Positions 44,087 through 53,929 of a stretch of DNA of 64,000 nucleotides are shown here, piece by piece (positions within the stretch are counted from its first letter, which is position 1; each line of letters begins with the position of its first letter). Under the pieces are notes generated by a model. That model made no database searches and had not been told where the DNA came from. It worked only from the letters and a program-made list of their open reading frames with translations. Position numbers and translations under genes: made by a program. Origin of the DNA: Fibrobacterota bacterium (GTDB taxonomy: Bacteria; Fibrobacterota; Fibrobacteria; UBA11236). The stretch covers positions 1 through 64,000 of the forward strand of contig JAQBPO010000012.1 in assembly GCA_028287465.1 (NCBI GenBank). Direction: 5' to 3'.

Positions 44087-45990
44087 CCCTCGGCTTCTTC
44101 CTCGCCGTCGCTTGGCTGGGCATGTTGCTGCGCGTATCCTGGGTGCAGGTGGTGAAGGCCGGGTACTACCGCGAGATGGCGTCCAGCCAGAGCATCCGCC
44201 GGAACGTCGTATCCCCGAAACGCGGGGAAATCCTGGATCGGGACATGCAGAAGCTCGTGGTCAACGCGGACGTGGAAATGGAATCCGGCATGCGTTCGGA
44301 TTCCAAAGGGAACAATATCGGCACGCGCATGCGCAGGTTGAGCCGGGTATGCCCCCAGGGAGCCTTGGCGGGGCAGGTGCTCGGGACCGTCGGCAAGGAC
44401 GGCTACGGCCAGTTGGGCCTGGAATACTTCCTGGACAAGGAATTGCGCGGCACGGACGGGTGGAAGTACCTGCGGCACGACGTGAAGAACCGCTATTATC
44501 CCGGGTTCCAGGAACGCCAGAAGGAAGCCATCAACGGCATGAACGTGGTCCTGACCCTCGATTCCAAGCTCCAGGAGATCGTGGAGCATGCCCTGGAACG
44601 CGGCGTGCAGAAGGCCGGGGCAAAGCAGGGGGTGGCCATCGTGGTGGATCCTTACACCGGCGACATCCTCTCAATGGCGAATTACCCCTTCTATAATCCC
44701 AATACCCGGGACGGCGAGGACAAGGACGCTTGGAAGAACCAGGCGGTGGTCAAGGTTTACGAGCCCGGTTCCACCTTCAAGGCCATCACCAGCGCGGCCC
44801 TGATCGAGGAAAAGCTGATCGCTCCCACCGACACCGTGGACGGAGAGAACGGTCAATACAAGATATCCGGGCAGACCATCAAGGATACCCATCCCCACGG
44901 CCGCATCAGCTTTACCGACGCCTTGGCGTATTCCAGCAATATCTGCTTCGCCAAGGTCTCCACCCGCCTGCGCCCTGAGACCTTCTATAAATACATCCGC
45001 TCTTTCGGGATCGGCATGAAGTCCGGTTTGGGGCTTCCCGCGGAGGAAAGCGGCGTGCTCAAGGCCGTGGGGGAATGGAGCGGGCGCACCCAGGCGACCA
45101 TCGCTTTCGGACATGAGATTTCCACCACCCCCTTGCAGATGGCCATGGCCCTGGCGGCATTCGCCAATGGCGGCATCCTGATGAAGCCCCGCCTGGTGAA
45201 GGCCTGGGCGGACAACAATGGCCAGGTGGTCCAGGAACTCCCGCCCCGCACCGTGCGCCGCGTGATGTCCGAGGAAACCGCGGAAAAGGTGAAGGCAATG
45301 ATGGCGGCCGTGGTGGAATACGGTACGGCCGCGGATATCAAGAGCGATCGCATCGCCTTGGCGGGCAAGACGGGCACGGCGGAGAAAATCGACGCCGAGA
45401 CCGGAAAATACGTCCACGGGCTCTTCAACTCCTCCTTCATGGGAATGGCCCCGGTGGACCGCCCCGAGTTCGTCTGCCTGGTGCTGATCGACGAACCGTC
45501 CCTGTTCAAGTACGGCGGGCAGAGCGCAGCCCCGATTTTCCGCGAGATCGTGGACCGGGTGATGGCGAATCCGGACTATCCCCTGGCCCGCCGCGCCAGC
45601 AAGCCGGTCGAAGTCGCGGCCTCTCCCGACTCGGCCATGGTTCCCGACCTGGTCGGGTACAAGTATGCCGATGCGCGCCAGGTGCTGTCCGGGACGGGCC
45701 ATGGCGTGAAGGCCGAAGGGGTGGGGGAGACCGTCCTCAATCAGGAGCCGCGCCCCGGGACCCGCGCACGCGCGACGGATTCCCTGAAGATCTCGCTGGG
45801 ATCCGTGGATGGCCGGGTGATGCCGGACCTCAACAACAATACCCTCCGCGATGCGCTGCTCAAGCTCAAACGCTTGGGCATGGACGTGGAGTATTCCGGC
45901 ACGGGCCGCATCATCCGCCAGGAACCTCCCGTCGGGTCTACGGTGAAACCCCGCCAGAAATGCGTTCTTACCCTCGGATGGATGGGCTGA
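44065..45990 (+). CDS. ftsI: Septal penicillin-binding protein FtsI (PBP3) with PASTA domains
   Basis: The 641-residue transpeptidase has a membrane anchor (about 7-23), a dimerisation domain (SPKRGEILDRD near its start) and a catalytic domain with SxxK STFK (S236), SxN SSN (290-292) and KTG (435-437). After the enzyme part come two PASTA domains (about 525-641; MVPDLVGYKYADARQVL and VMPDLNNNTLRDALLKLK). PASTA repeats are usual in Gram-positive and Spo-type PBPs, and also occur in several diderm phyla. It cross-links septal peptidoglycan. GGAAAGG precedes the ATG, which lies within the end of ftsL. Confidence 0.95.
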   Translation: MANKRIVTLGFFLAVAWLGMLLRVSWVQVVKAGYYREMASSQSIRRNVVSPKRGEILDRDMQKLVVNADVEMESGMRSDSKGNNIGTRMRRLSRVCPQGALAGQVLGTVGKDGYGQLGLEYFLDKELRGTDGWKYLRHDVKNRYYPGFQERQKEAINGMNVVLTLDSKLQEIVEHALERGVQKAGAKQGVAIVVDPYTGDILSMANYPFYNPNTRDGEDKDAWKNQAVVKVYEPGSTFKAITSAALIEEKLIAPTDTVDGENGQYKISGQTIKDTHPHGRISFTDALAYSSNICFAKVSTRLRPETFYKYIRSFGIGMKSGLGLPAEESGVLKAVGEWSGRTQATIAFGHEISTTPLQMAMALAAFANGGILMKPRLVKAWADNNGQVVQELPPRTVRRVMSEETAEKVKAMMAAVVEYGTAADIKSDRIALAGKTGTAEKIDAETGKYVHGLFNSSFMGMAPVDRPEFVCLVLIDEPSLFKYGGQSAAPIFREIVDRVMANPDYPLARRASKPVEVAASPDSAMVPDLVGYKYADARQVLSGTGHGVKAEGVGETVLNQEPRPGTRARATDSLKISLGSVDGRVMPDLNNNTLRDALLKLKRLGMDVEYSGTGRIIRQEPPVGSTVKPRQKCVLTLGWMG

Positions 45991-45991
45991 A

Positions 45992-47527
45992 ATGAAGTTG
46001 TCCTCGCTCATGCGCGAAGCCGGCCTTGGTCTCCAGGCCTCGACCGATCCGGAAATAACCGGAGTGCGCCTCGATTCCCGCAAGGTGGGGAAGGGGAACC
46101 TGTTCCTGGCCCTGAAGGGCGCCCATGACGATGGGTCCCGGTACGTTGCGGACGTGATCGTGCGCGGGGCCGCCGCGGTCCTTTCGGAAGGCAATTCCCA
46201 TCCCGCCCTGGAAGGCGCCATCGAACCGCATCCCGGCGCCGAAATCATACCCTGCCCTGGCCTGCGGGCCCATGTGGGCGACGTATTCAATGCCTGGTAC
46301 GGCCGCCCCGCCGAAGGGATGGAAACCGTCGCCGTGACCGGGACCAACGGCAAATCCACCATCACCAAGCTGGCCACCGGCCTTCTGAAGGCAGCCGGCA
46401 GGAAGGTGATTTCCCTCGGGACCATCAGCTACGATATCGATGGGGAAGCCCTCCCTTCCGATCTGACCACTCCCGGCCCGGACGAGTTCTTCGCGATGCT
46501 CCGCATGGGCGCGGATCGGAAGTGCACGGCCTTGTCCATGGAAGTCTCCTCCCACGCGCTCAGCCAGGAGCGGATCCGCGGGGTCCTTTTCTCCCGGGCC
46601 ATCTTCACCAACCTGACCCGCGACCATATGGATTACCATCGGGACTTCGAGGACTACTACCAGGCCAAGAAGCGCTTGTTCACGTCCTACCTCCGCCCCG
46701 GCGGCATCGCCATCCTGAACGCCGATTCCCAGGAAGGCCTCCGCCTGGGCCGCGAGCTTACCTGCGACCGCCTGACCTTCGCCCGCAGCGGAACCGCGGA
46801 CGTGGTACTGACCCGGAGCGATCTGTCCCTGTCCGGCACCTCATTCGACGTTTCCTTCCGCGGGGTTCCTTTCAAGTTCAGGTCCAGGCTGGTGGGCGCC
46901 ATCAACCTGGAAAACCTGCTGGCCGCGGTGACCCTGGGCTTCTCCCTGGGCATGGACGCGGGCACAATCGACAAAGGCATCCGGGATGTCACGGTAATGG
47001 GGCGGAACCAGGTTTTCAGCCTGCCCCAGCGGGCCTATGCCGTCGTGGATTACGCCCATACGCCCGACGCCCTCGAGCGCGTGCTCATCAGCCTTCGCCC
47101 TCTCACCAAGGGCCGACTGGTCTGCCTGTTCGGTTGCGGCGGGGACCGCGATCGCACCAAGCGTCCCATCATGGGCGGCATCGCCGCGGAACGCGCCGAT
47201 ATCGCATTCCTCACCAGCGACAATCCCCGCACGGAGAATCCCGCCGCCATCCTGGAAGAGGTCCTGGGCGGCATTCCCGACCGGAGCAAGGTCACCGTGG
47301 TCGCCGATCGCCGCGAGGCCATCCGCGCGGCCCTGGATTGCCTGGGAGAGGGCGATTGCCTGCTCATCGCGGGCAAGGGACACGAAGACTACCAGATCAT
47401 CGGCAAGGAAAAAAGGCATTTCAGCGACCAGGAGGAAATCCTGGTCTGGGCCGAAAGCAAGGCCCCGCCGGCCAAGCTTGAGGCCGGCCGGGAAGCCGGC
47501 GGAACGGGAGGCGGCCATGGAGCTTAG
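45992..47527 (+). CDS. murE: UDP-MurNAc-tripeptide synthetase MurE
   Basis: The 511-residue ligase adds the third residue to the peptidoglycan stem. The ATP-binding motif is GTNGKST (about 116-122), and EVSSHAL and HTPDALERVL are present. The motif DNPR (about 410-413, in SDNPRTENP) is the one associated with meso-diaminopimelate specificity, so the cell wall should contain DAP. It is one base after the ftsI stop and overlaps murF by 11 bp. Confidence 0.96.
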   Translation: MKLSSLMREAGLGLQASTDPEITGVRLDSRKVGKGNLFLALKGAHDDGSRYVADVIVRGAAAVLSEGNSHPALEGAIEPHPGAEIIPCPGLRAHVGDVFNAWYGRPAEGMETVAVTGTNGKSTITKLATGLLKAAGRKVISLGTISYDIDGEALPSDLTTPGPDEFFAMLRMGADRKCTALSMEVSSHALSQERIRGVLFSRAIFTNLTRDHMDYHRDFEDYYQAKKRLFTSYLRPGGIAILNADSQEGLRLGRELTCDRLTFARSGTADVVLTRSDLSLSGTSFDVSFRGVPFKFRSRLVGAINLENLLAAVTLGFSLGMDAGTIDKGIRDVTVMGRNQVFSLPQRAYAVVDYAHTPDALERVLISLRPLTKGRLVCLFGCGGDRDRTKRPIMGGIAAERADIAFLTSDNPRTENPAAILEEVLGGIPDRSKVTVVADRREAIRAALDCLGEGDCLLIAGKGHEDYQIIGKEKRHFSDQEEILVWAESKAPPAKLEAGREAGGTGGGHGA

Positions 47528-48929
47528 GCTTTCCGAACTCGCCGCCATGCTGAAAACGGAAGTGCGCGGCAAGCATCGCGGCTCCAAAGCGGTGCGCCTC
47601 TGCACCGATTCACGCGCCCTCAAAAGCGGCCAGGTCTTCTGGGCGCTCAAGGGAGAGAATTTCGATGGGCATGTATTCGCGAACGAAGCGTTCACCAAGG
47701 GAGGGTATGCAGCCGTGGTAGATGAAAAATGGTTACTCGAGAACGGCAAACCCGTGAACGTCTATATCCCCGTCAAGGACACCAACCTGGCACTGCTGGA
47801 TTTGGCGCGCGGTTACGCGGCCAAGTTCCGCATCCCAAAGGTCGCGGTCACGGGATCGAACGGCAAGACCACGACCAAGGACATGATCGCCAGGGTGCTC
47901 GCCAAGGTAGGCCCGACCCTTTCAACCCAGGGCAATTTCAACAATCAGGTGGGCGTCCCGCTCACCCTGTTCGAACTTAAGGCCTCGCACCGTTTCGCCG
48001 TCATCGAGATGGGGACCAACCATCCCGGCGAGATCGCGCCCCTTTCGCTTTGCACCAGGCCTTCCATCGCCGTGATCACCAATATCGGCTACAGCCACCT
48101 TGAGCATTTCGGCACCAAGGAGAAGATCCGCGAAGAGAAGTTGACCATCACCGCAGGCTTCGATCCCAAAGGGACCCTGATCCTCAATGTGGACGATCCC
48201 TTGCTGGCCGAGGTGCGGGCGAATTCCCGGCAGAAGCTCTTGACCTTCGGCATCGACCGCGGCCAGATCCGCCCGGCCGACCTGACCTTCAACGACGACG
48301 GCTGCGCCTCCTTCCGGATCGGCCGCACCAAGTTCTCCTTGCAGGTACCGGGCCGCCATAACGTCTACAATGCGCTGGCCGCAATCGCCGTGGGCACCCA
48401 GCTACGCATCCCCAAGGCCTTGATAGCGGAGGCTTTGCATGCCTTCACCGCAAGCAAGAACAGAATGCAGATGAAGAAGCTTCCGGGACTCACGGTGCTG
48501 GACGACTGCTACAATGCGAACCCCTCTTCCATGCGCTCCGCGCTCTCCACCCTGGGCGGGATGCGCGCCGCCGGCCGCCGCGTCGCGGTGCTGGGCGACA
48601 TGCTGGAGCTGGGACCGGACGGTGAAAAGCTGCACCGTGAGATGGGCCAATACCTCGTCGAGATGGGCGTTGACGAATTGTTCACCTTCGGGAACCTGAG
48701 CCGGCACATCAACAGCGGAGCCCGCGAAAAGGGCCTGCCCCGCAATCGGGCCCACCATTTCTCGGATTTCGATCTCATGACCCAGGAGCTGATGCGCTTC
48801 ATCATGGCCGGGGACGTAGTGCTCGTCAAAGGCTCGCGCGGAATGAAGCTGGAACGGGTTTTCGAATTCCTGAAAGAGAAGGCCAAGAGCGGAGCCCTCA
48901 GCGCGGAAAGCCGGAAGGCCGATTTCTGA
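47517..48929 (+). CDS. murF: UDP-MurNAc-tripeptide-D-Ala-D-Ala ligase MurF
   Basis: The 470-residue protein has the MurF layout: an N-terminal UDP-binding domain (CTDSRALKSGQVFWALKG), ATP-binding GSNGKTTTKDM, NFNNQVGVPLTLF, EMGTNHPGEI, and C-terminal VLDDCYNANPSSM with VLGDMLELG. It adds D-Ala-D-Ala, completing the UDP-MurNAc-pentapeptide. The frame is open far upstream, but ATG 47517 is the domain start and overlaps murE. In most dcw clusters mraY and murD follow; here the next gene is ftsW, 54 bp away. Confidence 0.96.
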   Translation: MELRLSELAAMLKTEVRGKHRGSKAVRLCTDSRALKSGQVFWALKGENFDGHVFANEAFTKGGYAAVVDEKWLLENGKPVNVYIPVKDTNLALLDLARGYAAKFRIPKVAVTGSNGKTTTKDMIARVLAKVGPTLSTQGNFNNQVGVPLTLFELKASHRFAVIEMGTNHPGEIAPLSLCTRPSIAVITNIGYSHLEHFGTKEKIREEKLTITAGFDPKGTLILNVDDPLLAEVRANSRQKLLTFGIDRGQIRPADLTFNDDGCASFRIGRTKFSLQVPGRHNVYNALAAIAVGTQLRIPKALIAEALHAFTASKNRMQMKKLPGLTVLDDCYNANPSSMRSALSTLGGMRAAGRRVAVLGDMLELGPDGEKLHREMGQYLVEMGVDELFTFGNLSRHINSGAREKGLPRNRAHHFSDFDLMTQELMRFIMAGDVVLVKGSRGMKLERVFEFLKEKAKSGALSAESRKADF

Positions 48930-48983
48930 GGCTTCCGGAACGTATGAACGGATTAAAGGAAATAGGAACCAGGTCGTAACCCG

Positions 48984-50192
48984 ATGAAACAACTCAGGAT
49001 AGACATTTTCCTCCTGCTCGGCGTCCTGGCGTTGGTGGGCATGGGGATCGTTATCATCTATTCGTCCTCGGCGGCCTTCGCGCAAGGGCGCGGGCTTCCC
49101 GATTCCTTTTACCTGGTGAACCATATCAAGAAGGTCATCATCGGTTTCGTGGCCTTCCTGATCGGCCTGAGCGTTCCCTATAAGACCTGGGAAAAGGTGG
49201 CGCGCCCGGTGATGATCCTGGCCTTGCTGCTTTTGTGCGTGGTGATGACCATGGGAATGTCGGCCCATGGCGCCCGCCGCTGGATCCAGTTCGCCAGCTT
49301 CGGCCTGCAGCCCTCGGAACTCGCCAAGGTGGCCATGGTCTTCTTCCTGGCCCGCCTGCTCACGGAAAAGGCCGAAGTGATGGGTACATTCCGAAAGGGC
49401 TTCGTCGCTTCCCTGCTCGTTTCCATGTTCACCTTCGTGCTCATTCTCAAGCAGCCCAATTACAGCACCGCGGCGACCGTTCTGGCCATCTCCGTGGCCA
49501 TGGTATTCGCCGGCGGCTGCCGCGTGGCCCACTTGATGAGCGTCGGCCTGGTGGCCATCCCCGCCCTGGGCGCCCTGATGGTGAGCAGCCCTTACCGCAT
49601 GAAGCGCGTCATGGCCTTCATCCACCCGGACGACAATCCCGCCAGTTCCTACCAGAGCCTGCAGGCCCTGATCAGCCTGGGCAACGGCGGCCTGTTCGGG
49701 ACCGGATTGGGAACCAGCACGCAGAAGCTCGGATACCTGCCCATGCCGTTCACCGATACCATCTTCTCCATCCTCGGCGAGGAATTGGGCCTGATGGGGA
49801 CCGTTCTTTGCCTGTCCCTGTTCGCCATGGTCATATGGCGCGGGTTGCGCGTTTCCTTCCATTGCCCGGATCGGTTCGGAAGCCTCGCCGCGCTCGGCAT
49901 CGTGGTCTCGCTCTCGGTCAATGTCATCATGCATGTGGGGGTATGCGCAAAATTCTTCCCGACCACGGGCCAGACCCTTCCGTTCGTATCCTACGGCGGC
50001 ACCTCGCTTTGCGCTTGCCTGTTCTCCATGGGCGTATTGCTCAACATTTCCGGGCACTCCATGGAATCCATCCCGGAATCCTGGCGCGAGAACCCCAAGA
50101 AATGGCAGATGCTCGCCGGCGCGGCCCAGAACCGTCCCGGACGGAGCCAGCGCGGCCCGGCCCGCGGCGTACGCGGGAAGGTGGCGGCATGA
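48984..50192 (+). CDS. ftsW: Peptidoglycan glycosyltransferase FtsW
   Basis: The 402-residue SEDS-family protein has about ten membrane spans. The family marks are GARRWIQFASFGLQPSELAK, the segment ending LKQPNYSTAATV, GLGTSTQKLGYLPMPFTDTIFSILGEELG (split by a turn) and TLPFVSYGGTSL. FtsW polymerises glycan strands at the septum with its partner FtsI, encoded four genes upstream. The last 40 residues are a basic cytoplasmic tail. The stop overlaps murC by ATGA. Confidence 0.95.
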   Translation: MKQLRIDIFLLLGVLALVGMGIVIIYSSSAAFAQGRGLPDSFYLVNHIKKVIIGFVAFLIGLSVPYKTWEKVARPVMILALLLLCVVMTMGMSAHGARRWIQFASFGLQPSELAKVAMVFFLARLLTEKAEVMGTFRKGFVASLLVSMFTFVLILKQPNYSTAATVLAISVAMVFAGGCRVAHLMSVGLVAIPALGALMVSSPYRMKRVMAFIHPDDNPASSYQSLQALISLGNGGLFGTGLGTSTQKLGYLPMPFTDTIFSILGEELGLMGTVLCLSLFAMVIWRGLRVSFHCPDRFGSLAALGIVVSLSVNVIMHVGVCAKFFPTTGQTLPFVSYGGTSLCACLFSMGVLLNISGHSMESIPESWRENPKKWQMLAGAAQNRPGRSQRGPARGVRGKVAA

Positions 50193-51586
50193 AGCCCTCC
50201 CCGCGCCTGAGCAGGCTGCATTTCATCGGCATCGGCGGCTCCGGCATGAGCGTATTGGCGGAGGTCCTGGCATCCTGGGGATTCCGGATTTCCGGTTCGG
50301 ACGGGCAGGCGGGGGAGGCCCTGGCCCATCTCAAGGCGCTGGGCATGCGCGTCGAGGTAGGGCATCGCGCCGAAAACGTGGGCGAGGCCAATGCCGTGAT
50401 CTACAGTTCCGCGGTTCCCGATTCCAATCCGGAACTGGTTGAGGCCCGCCGCCGCGGCCTGCCCGCCGTCAAGCGCGCGGAGATGCTGGGCGAGGCCATG
50501 CGCGGCAAATATTCCCTCGCGGTTTCCGGCACCCATGGCAAGACCACCACCACCACCATGCTCGGCCGTATCTGGCTCCATGCGGGCAAGGATCCGACCC
50601 TGCTCGCGGGAGGCACGGCCAGGGGCGAGAACCTCTCCGCGGTCGCCGGTCAGGGCGAGGTCCTGATCGTGGAAGCGGACGAATTCGATCGCTCTTTCCT
50701 GTCCATGCGTCCGGCCTCCGCCATCATCGGCAATATCGACTCCGATCACCTGGACATCTACGGTACCCTTATCGCGATACAGGAAGCGTTCGCCGCGTTC
50801 GCCAACGGCCTTCCCTTTTACGGCCTGATCGTCGCCAACCGCGATGACGAGGGCGTCCGCGCCATCCTTCCCAGGCTCACGCGCCGCGTCGTGACCTATG
50901 GCCGGTCCAAGGAGGCGGAATACCGCGCCGTGGACGTCCGGCCCGATGGCCTGGGCATGGCCTTCACCCTGGAACGCAGGGGCATCAAGCTTGGCGAGAT
51001 AGGTTTGAAGGTGCCGGGTATCCACAATGTCTACAACGCCTTAGGGGCCGCGGCGCTTTCCCTTGAAGAAGGCCTTTCCTTCAAGGACGTGGAGCGGGGC
51101 CTGCGGGAATTCCCCGGCGTGAAGCGCCGCCTGGAATACCGCGGCCAGAAATCCGGCGTCACTTTCTACGACGATTACGCCCATCATCCGACCGAAGTCG
51201 CCGCGGCCCTGCAGGCCGCACGAGGCCTGGTCTCGGCGAACGCTTCCGGATCCGGCCGCCTGGTGGCCGTTTTCCAGCCCCATCTCTACAGCCGCACCCA
51301 ACAGCTGCATTCGGAATTCGCCCAGGCTTTCAAGGGATGCGATGAACTGTTCGTCACCCGGGTATTCCCGGCCAGGGAAAAGCCGATTCCCGGGGTGGAA
51401 GGCGATTTGATCGCGAACGAAGCCAGGAACGGCGTCCTTCCGGCGGATAAGGTGCATTACGCGGCGGATCTGGACGCCTTGCCCCAAATGGTGGCGGCCA
51501 CCTTGCGCGCCGGGGACCTGCTCGTGACCATGGGGGCCGGCGATATCGGCCTCCGTTGCACGTATATCATGGAGGCCTTGGCATGA
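50189..51586 (+). CDS. murC: UDP-N-acetylmuramate-L-alanine ligase MurC
   Basis: The 465-residue enzyme adds L-alanine to UDP-MurNAc. Motifs are the N-terminal FIGIGGSGMSVLAEVL, ATP-binding SGTHGKTTTTTM, EADEFDRSFL, HNVYNALGAAA, the MurC-typical DDYAHHPTEV and FQPHLYSRTQQL. The frame is open upstream inside ftsW, but ATG 50189 begins the domain and overlaps the ftsW stop. murG, usually between ftsW and murC, is missing. The stop overlaps ftsQ by ATGA. Confidence 0.96.
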   Translation: MKPSPRLSRLHFIGIGGSGMSVLAEVLASWGFRISGSDGQAGEALAHLKALGMRVEVGHRAENVGEANAVIYSSAVPDSNPELVEARRRGLPAVKRAEMLGEAMRGKYSLAVSGTHGKTTTTTMLGRIWLHAGKDPTLLAGGTARGENLSAVAGQGEVLIVEADEFDRSFLSMRPASAIIGNIDSDHLDIYGTLIAIQEAFAAFANGLPFYGLIVANRDDEGVRAILPRLTRRVVTYGRSKEAEYRAVDVRPDGLGMAFTLERRGIKLGEIGLKVPGIHNVYNALGAAALSLEEGLSFKDVERGLREFPGVKRRLEYRGQKSGVTFYDDYAHHPTEVAAALQAARGLVSANASGSGRLVAVFQPHLYSRTQQLHSEFAQAFKGCDELFVTRVFPAREKPIPGVEGDLIANEARNGVLPADKVHYAADLDALPQMVAATLRAGDLLVTMGAGDIGLRCTYIMEALA

Positions 51587-52533
51587 ACCGCCCCCGACCG
51601 GGTTCCAATGGGCCCAGGCGCAGTCCCGGACCCCGCAGCAACAAGGCCAGGACCGCCTTGCGCAACGTGCCGCCGCCCACGGCCCGGCGCGGCGTGAATT
51701 CGCAAAAGACCGATAAGGCGAAGCAGGATCGCACCCGCGCGCGCCGCACGGGGATTTTCCGCCGGGCCTGGGTGATCGCACGGACCTTGATCCTGGCGTC
51801 CCTGGTCACGGGGGGACTGGGAGCGGCCGGCGTGGCGGGCTGGCGGGCATTCCAAAGCAACGGATTCCTGGCCCTGCGCCAAGTGGACGTGATAGGCAAT
51901 AAGCTCGTGGGCAAGACGGTAATCCTAGAGAAGGCCGGTCTGGAATTGGGGACCAAGCTCCCTTCGGTGCCGGTGGGCCTGGTTGAAGCCTCGCTTCGCG
52001 GCCTGCCCGGTATCGGCGAAGTCGAGGTCAGGCGTATCTTCCCGTCCCGCATAGAGATCCGCGTGAAAGAGAAGGAGCCCGTGGCCATGGGTTACGCCCG
52101 CGGCTGGTACGGATTGGCGCCTGACGGCTCCCGCATCGCCGGATTGGATTGGGGCCAGTCCGATCTTCCGGTGATCGATGGATTCGCGGCGCTCGATACC
52201 GCGGCGCGCGCTGCCATAGGGGGATTCCTCGACGCGGCCCGGAGCGGATACCCGGCCCTGTTCGCCAACTTCTCCCAAATGTCCCTGCGCGGACCGGACG
52301 GTCTGGAAATAGTCCTGCGCGATGGGCGCCTTAAAGTCCTGCTGGGCCTGGATGTAAAGGCCCTGGAAGCCGAGCGCCTGAGGGCCGCGGCCGGAAAACC
52401 GACTAATCGCGAATCCAATAAGTCATTGAATTCATTGGAATTCCTGCAAGCGCTGATGGCCCAGCAGGGCGCGGCGCTCGATGCGGGGAAGACGGTCGAC
52501 CTGCGGGTCGAAGGGTATGCCTATGTGCGGTGA
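51583..52533 (+). CDS. ftsQ: Division protein FtsQ/DivIB
   Basis: The 316-residue protein has a long basic, Pro-rich cytoplasmic tail (about 1-65), one membrane span (about 68-88, ILASLVTGGLGAAGVAGW) and a POTRA domain starting at ALRQVDVIGNKLVGK, followed by the FtsQ beta domain (VRRIFPSRIEIRVKEKEPVAM). It links early and late division proteins in the periplasm. ATG 51583 overlaps the murC stop. The 66-residue cytoplasmic tail is longer than in E. coli (about 25). Confidence 0.9.
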   Translation: MNRPRPGSNGPRRSPGPRSNKARTALRNVPPPTARRGVNSQKTDKAKQDRTRARRTGIFRRAWVIARTLILASLVTGGLGAAGVAGWRAFQSNGFLALRQVDVIGNKLVGKTVILEKAGLELGTKLPSVPVGLVEASLRGLPGIGEVEVRRIFPSRIEIRVKEKEPVAMGYARGWYGLAPDGSRIAGLDWGQSDLPVIDGFAALDTAARAAIGGFLDAARSGYPALFANFSQMSLRGPDGLEIVLRDGRLKVLLGLDVKALEAERLRAAAGKPTNRESNKSLNSLEFLQALMAQQGAALDAGKTVDLRVEGYAYVR

Positions 52534-52678
52534 GATCGCTTCCGGAGCCGCATTGTACGGGCTTCCCGCGGGGGGTGCGACGGATGTTACCCCCTCGGGC
52601 GTCCCGGTTCCGGATCGGATGGAATATTTCGCGCGGCGAAAGATAGATGCGGAAACCGCCAAAGAAGAATTACTATAA
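52523..52678 (+). CDS. Possible 51-residue small protein between ftsQ and ftsA
   Basis: A short frame starts at an ATG that overlaps the ftsQ stop and ends 15 bp before the ftsA ATG. Its C-terminal half (VPVPDRMEYFARRKIDAETA) looks like a helical protein segment. No clear ribosome binding site is present, and the stretch may instead be untranslated space. I do not recognise it. Confidence 0.3.
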   Translation: MCGEIASGAALYGLPAGGATDVTPSGVPVPDRMEYFARRKIDAETAKEELL

Positions 52679-52693
52679 TTGAAGGAGATCCCC

Positions 52694-53929
52694 ATGGCAA
52701 ACCCAATAGTCGGATTGGACATCGGCACCACCAAGATCGGCGTAATCATCGGCGAGGTGGATGCGAACGGCCAATTGAAAATCGTAGGCGTGGGCACCAG
52801 CCCCAGCGAAGGCCTGCGAAAGGGCGTGGTGGTCAACATCGAGAAGACCGTGAAGAGCATCCATCGCGCGGTCGAGGAAGCCGAGCTGATGGCCGGTGTC
52901 GACGTGGTGGAAGTCTTCGTGGGCATCGCCGGGGACCATATCCGCTCCATCAACAGCAGGGGCGTGATTGCCGTATCGCGCACGGACAATGAGATCACCC
53001 GCCAGGACGTGGCCCGCGTGATCGAAGCCGCCCGCGCCGTGGCCATCCCCATGGACAGGGAGATGCTGCATGTCATCCCGCAGGAATTCATCGTCGACGA
53101 TCAGCCCGGCATCAAGGACCCCGTCGGGATGTCCGGCGTGCGCCTGGAAGGCGACGTCCATATCGTGACCGGAGCCATCACCTCCGCGCAGAACATCTAC
53201 AAGAGCGTCGAGAAGGCCGGCCTCAAGGTCGCGGACATCGTTCTCGAGCCCCTGGCCTCCTCCTACTCGGTACTCGAGGACGACGAGCGCGAGCTCGGCG
53301 CCGCCGTGATCGATATGGGCGGCGGCACCACCGACCTCATCGTCTTCATCGAGGACAGCGTCCGCCATACCGCCAGCATCGGGCTGGGCGGCAAGAACGT
53401 GACCAACGACCTGGCCATCGGCATCCGGACCCCCCTGGAGCGCGCCGAAGAGATCAAGCGGAACCACGGCACCTGCCTTCGCAGCGGCCTGGAGAACTCG
53501 GAATACATCGCCGTTCCCGGAGTGGGCGGCCGCGAGCAGCGCGAGGTGAGCCGCGCGGTGCTGGCATCCATCATCGAGCCGCGCATGAGGGAGATCTTCA
53601 CCCTGATCATGCGCGAGCTCCAGAAGAACCACTACCTCGACATGCTCGGGGCGGGCGTGGTACTGACCGGCGGCGGCGCCCTCATGCATGGGGCCGTGGA
53701 GTTGGCTGAGCAGGTTTTCGGTATGCCGGTGAAGCTGGGGATTCCCAAGGGTTTCGGCGGTTTGGTGGACTCGGTAGCGACGCCCGTGCATGCCACGGGA
53801 GTGGGCCTGGTCCAATACGGCGTCATGCGCTCCAGCCAGAACCGGGACGAACAGGCGTTCGTGCAGGGCAGCGACAGGTTCAAAGAGATTTTGCGTAAGA
53901 TGACCGATTGGGTCAAACAATACGTATGA
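52694..53929 (+). CDS. ftsA: Cell division protein FtsA
   Basis: The 411-residue actin-like ATPase tethers FtsZ to the membrane. Visible are phosphate-1 VGLDIGTTKIGVIIGEV, VEEAELMAGVDVVEVFVGIAG with the 1C (SHS2) domain after it, phosphate-2 VIDMGGGTTDLIVF, and the adenosine motif VVLTGGGALMHG. The C-terminus (FKEILRKMTDWVKQYV) forms the amphipathic membrane-targeting helix typical of FtsA. I start at ATG 52694, which has a strong AAGGAGAT site; the TTG at 52679 covers that site. ftsZ follows after 99 bp. Confidence 0.96.
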   Translation: MANPIVGLDIGTTKIGVIIGEVDANGQLKIVGVGTSPSEGLRKGVVVNIEKTVKSIHRAVEEAELMAGVDVVEVFVGIAGDHIRSINSRGVIAVSRTDNEITRQDVARVIEAARAVAIPMDREMLHVIPQEFIVDDQPGIKDPVGMSGVRLEGDVHIVTGAITSAQNIYKSVEKAGLKVADIVLEPLASSYSVLEDDERELGAAVIDMGGGTTDLIVFIEDSVRHTASIGLGGKNVTNDLAIGIRTPLERAEEIKRNHGTCLRSGLENSEYIAVPGVGGREQREVSRAVLASIIEPRMREIFTLIMRELQKNHYLDMLGAGVVLTGGGALMHGAVELAEQVFGMPVKLGIPKGFGGLVDSVATPVHATGVGLVQYGVMRSSQNRDEQAFVQGSDRFKEILRKMTDWVKQYV

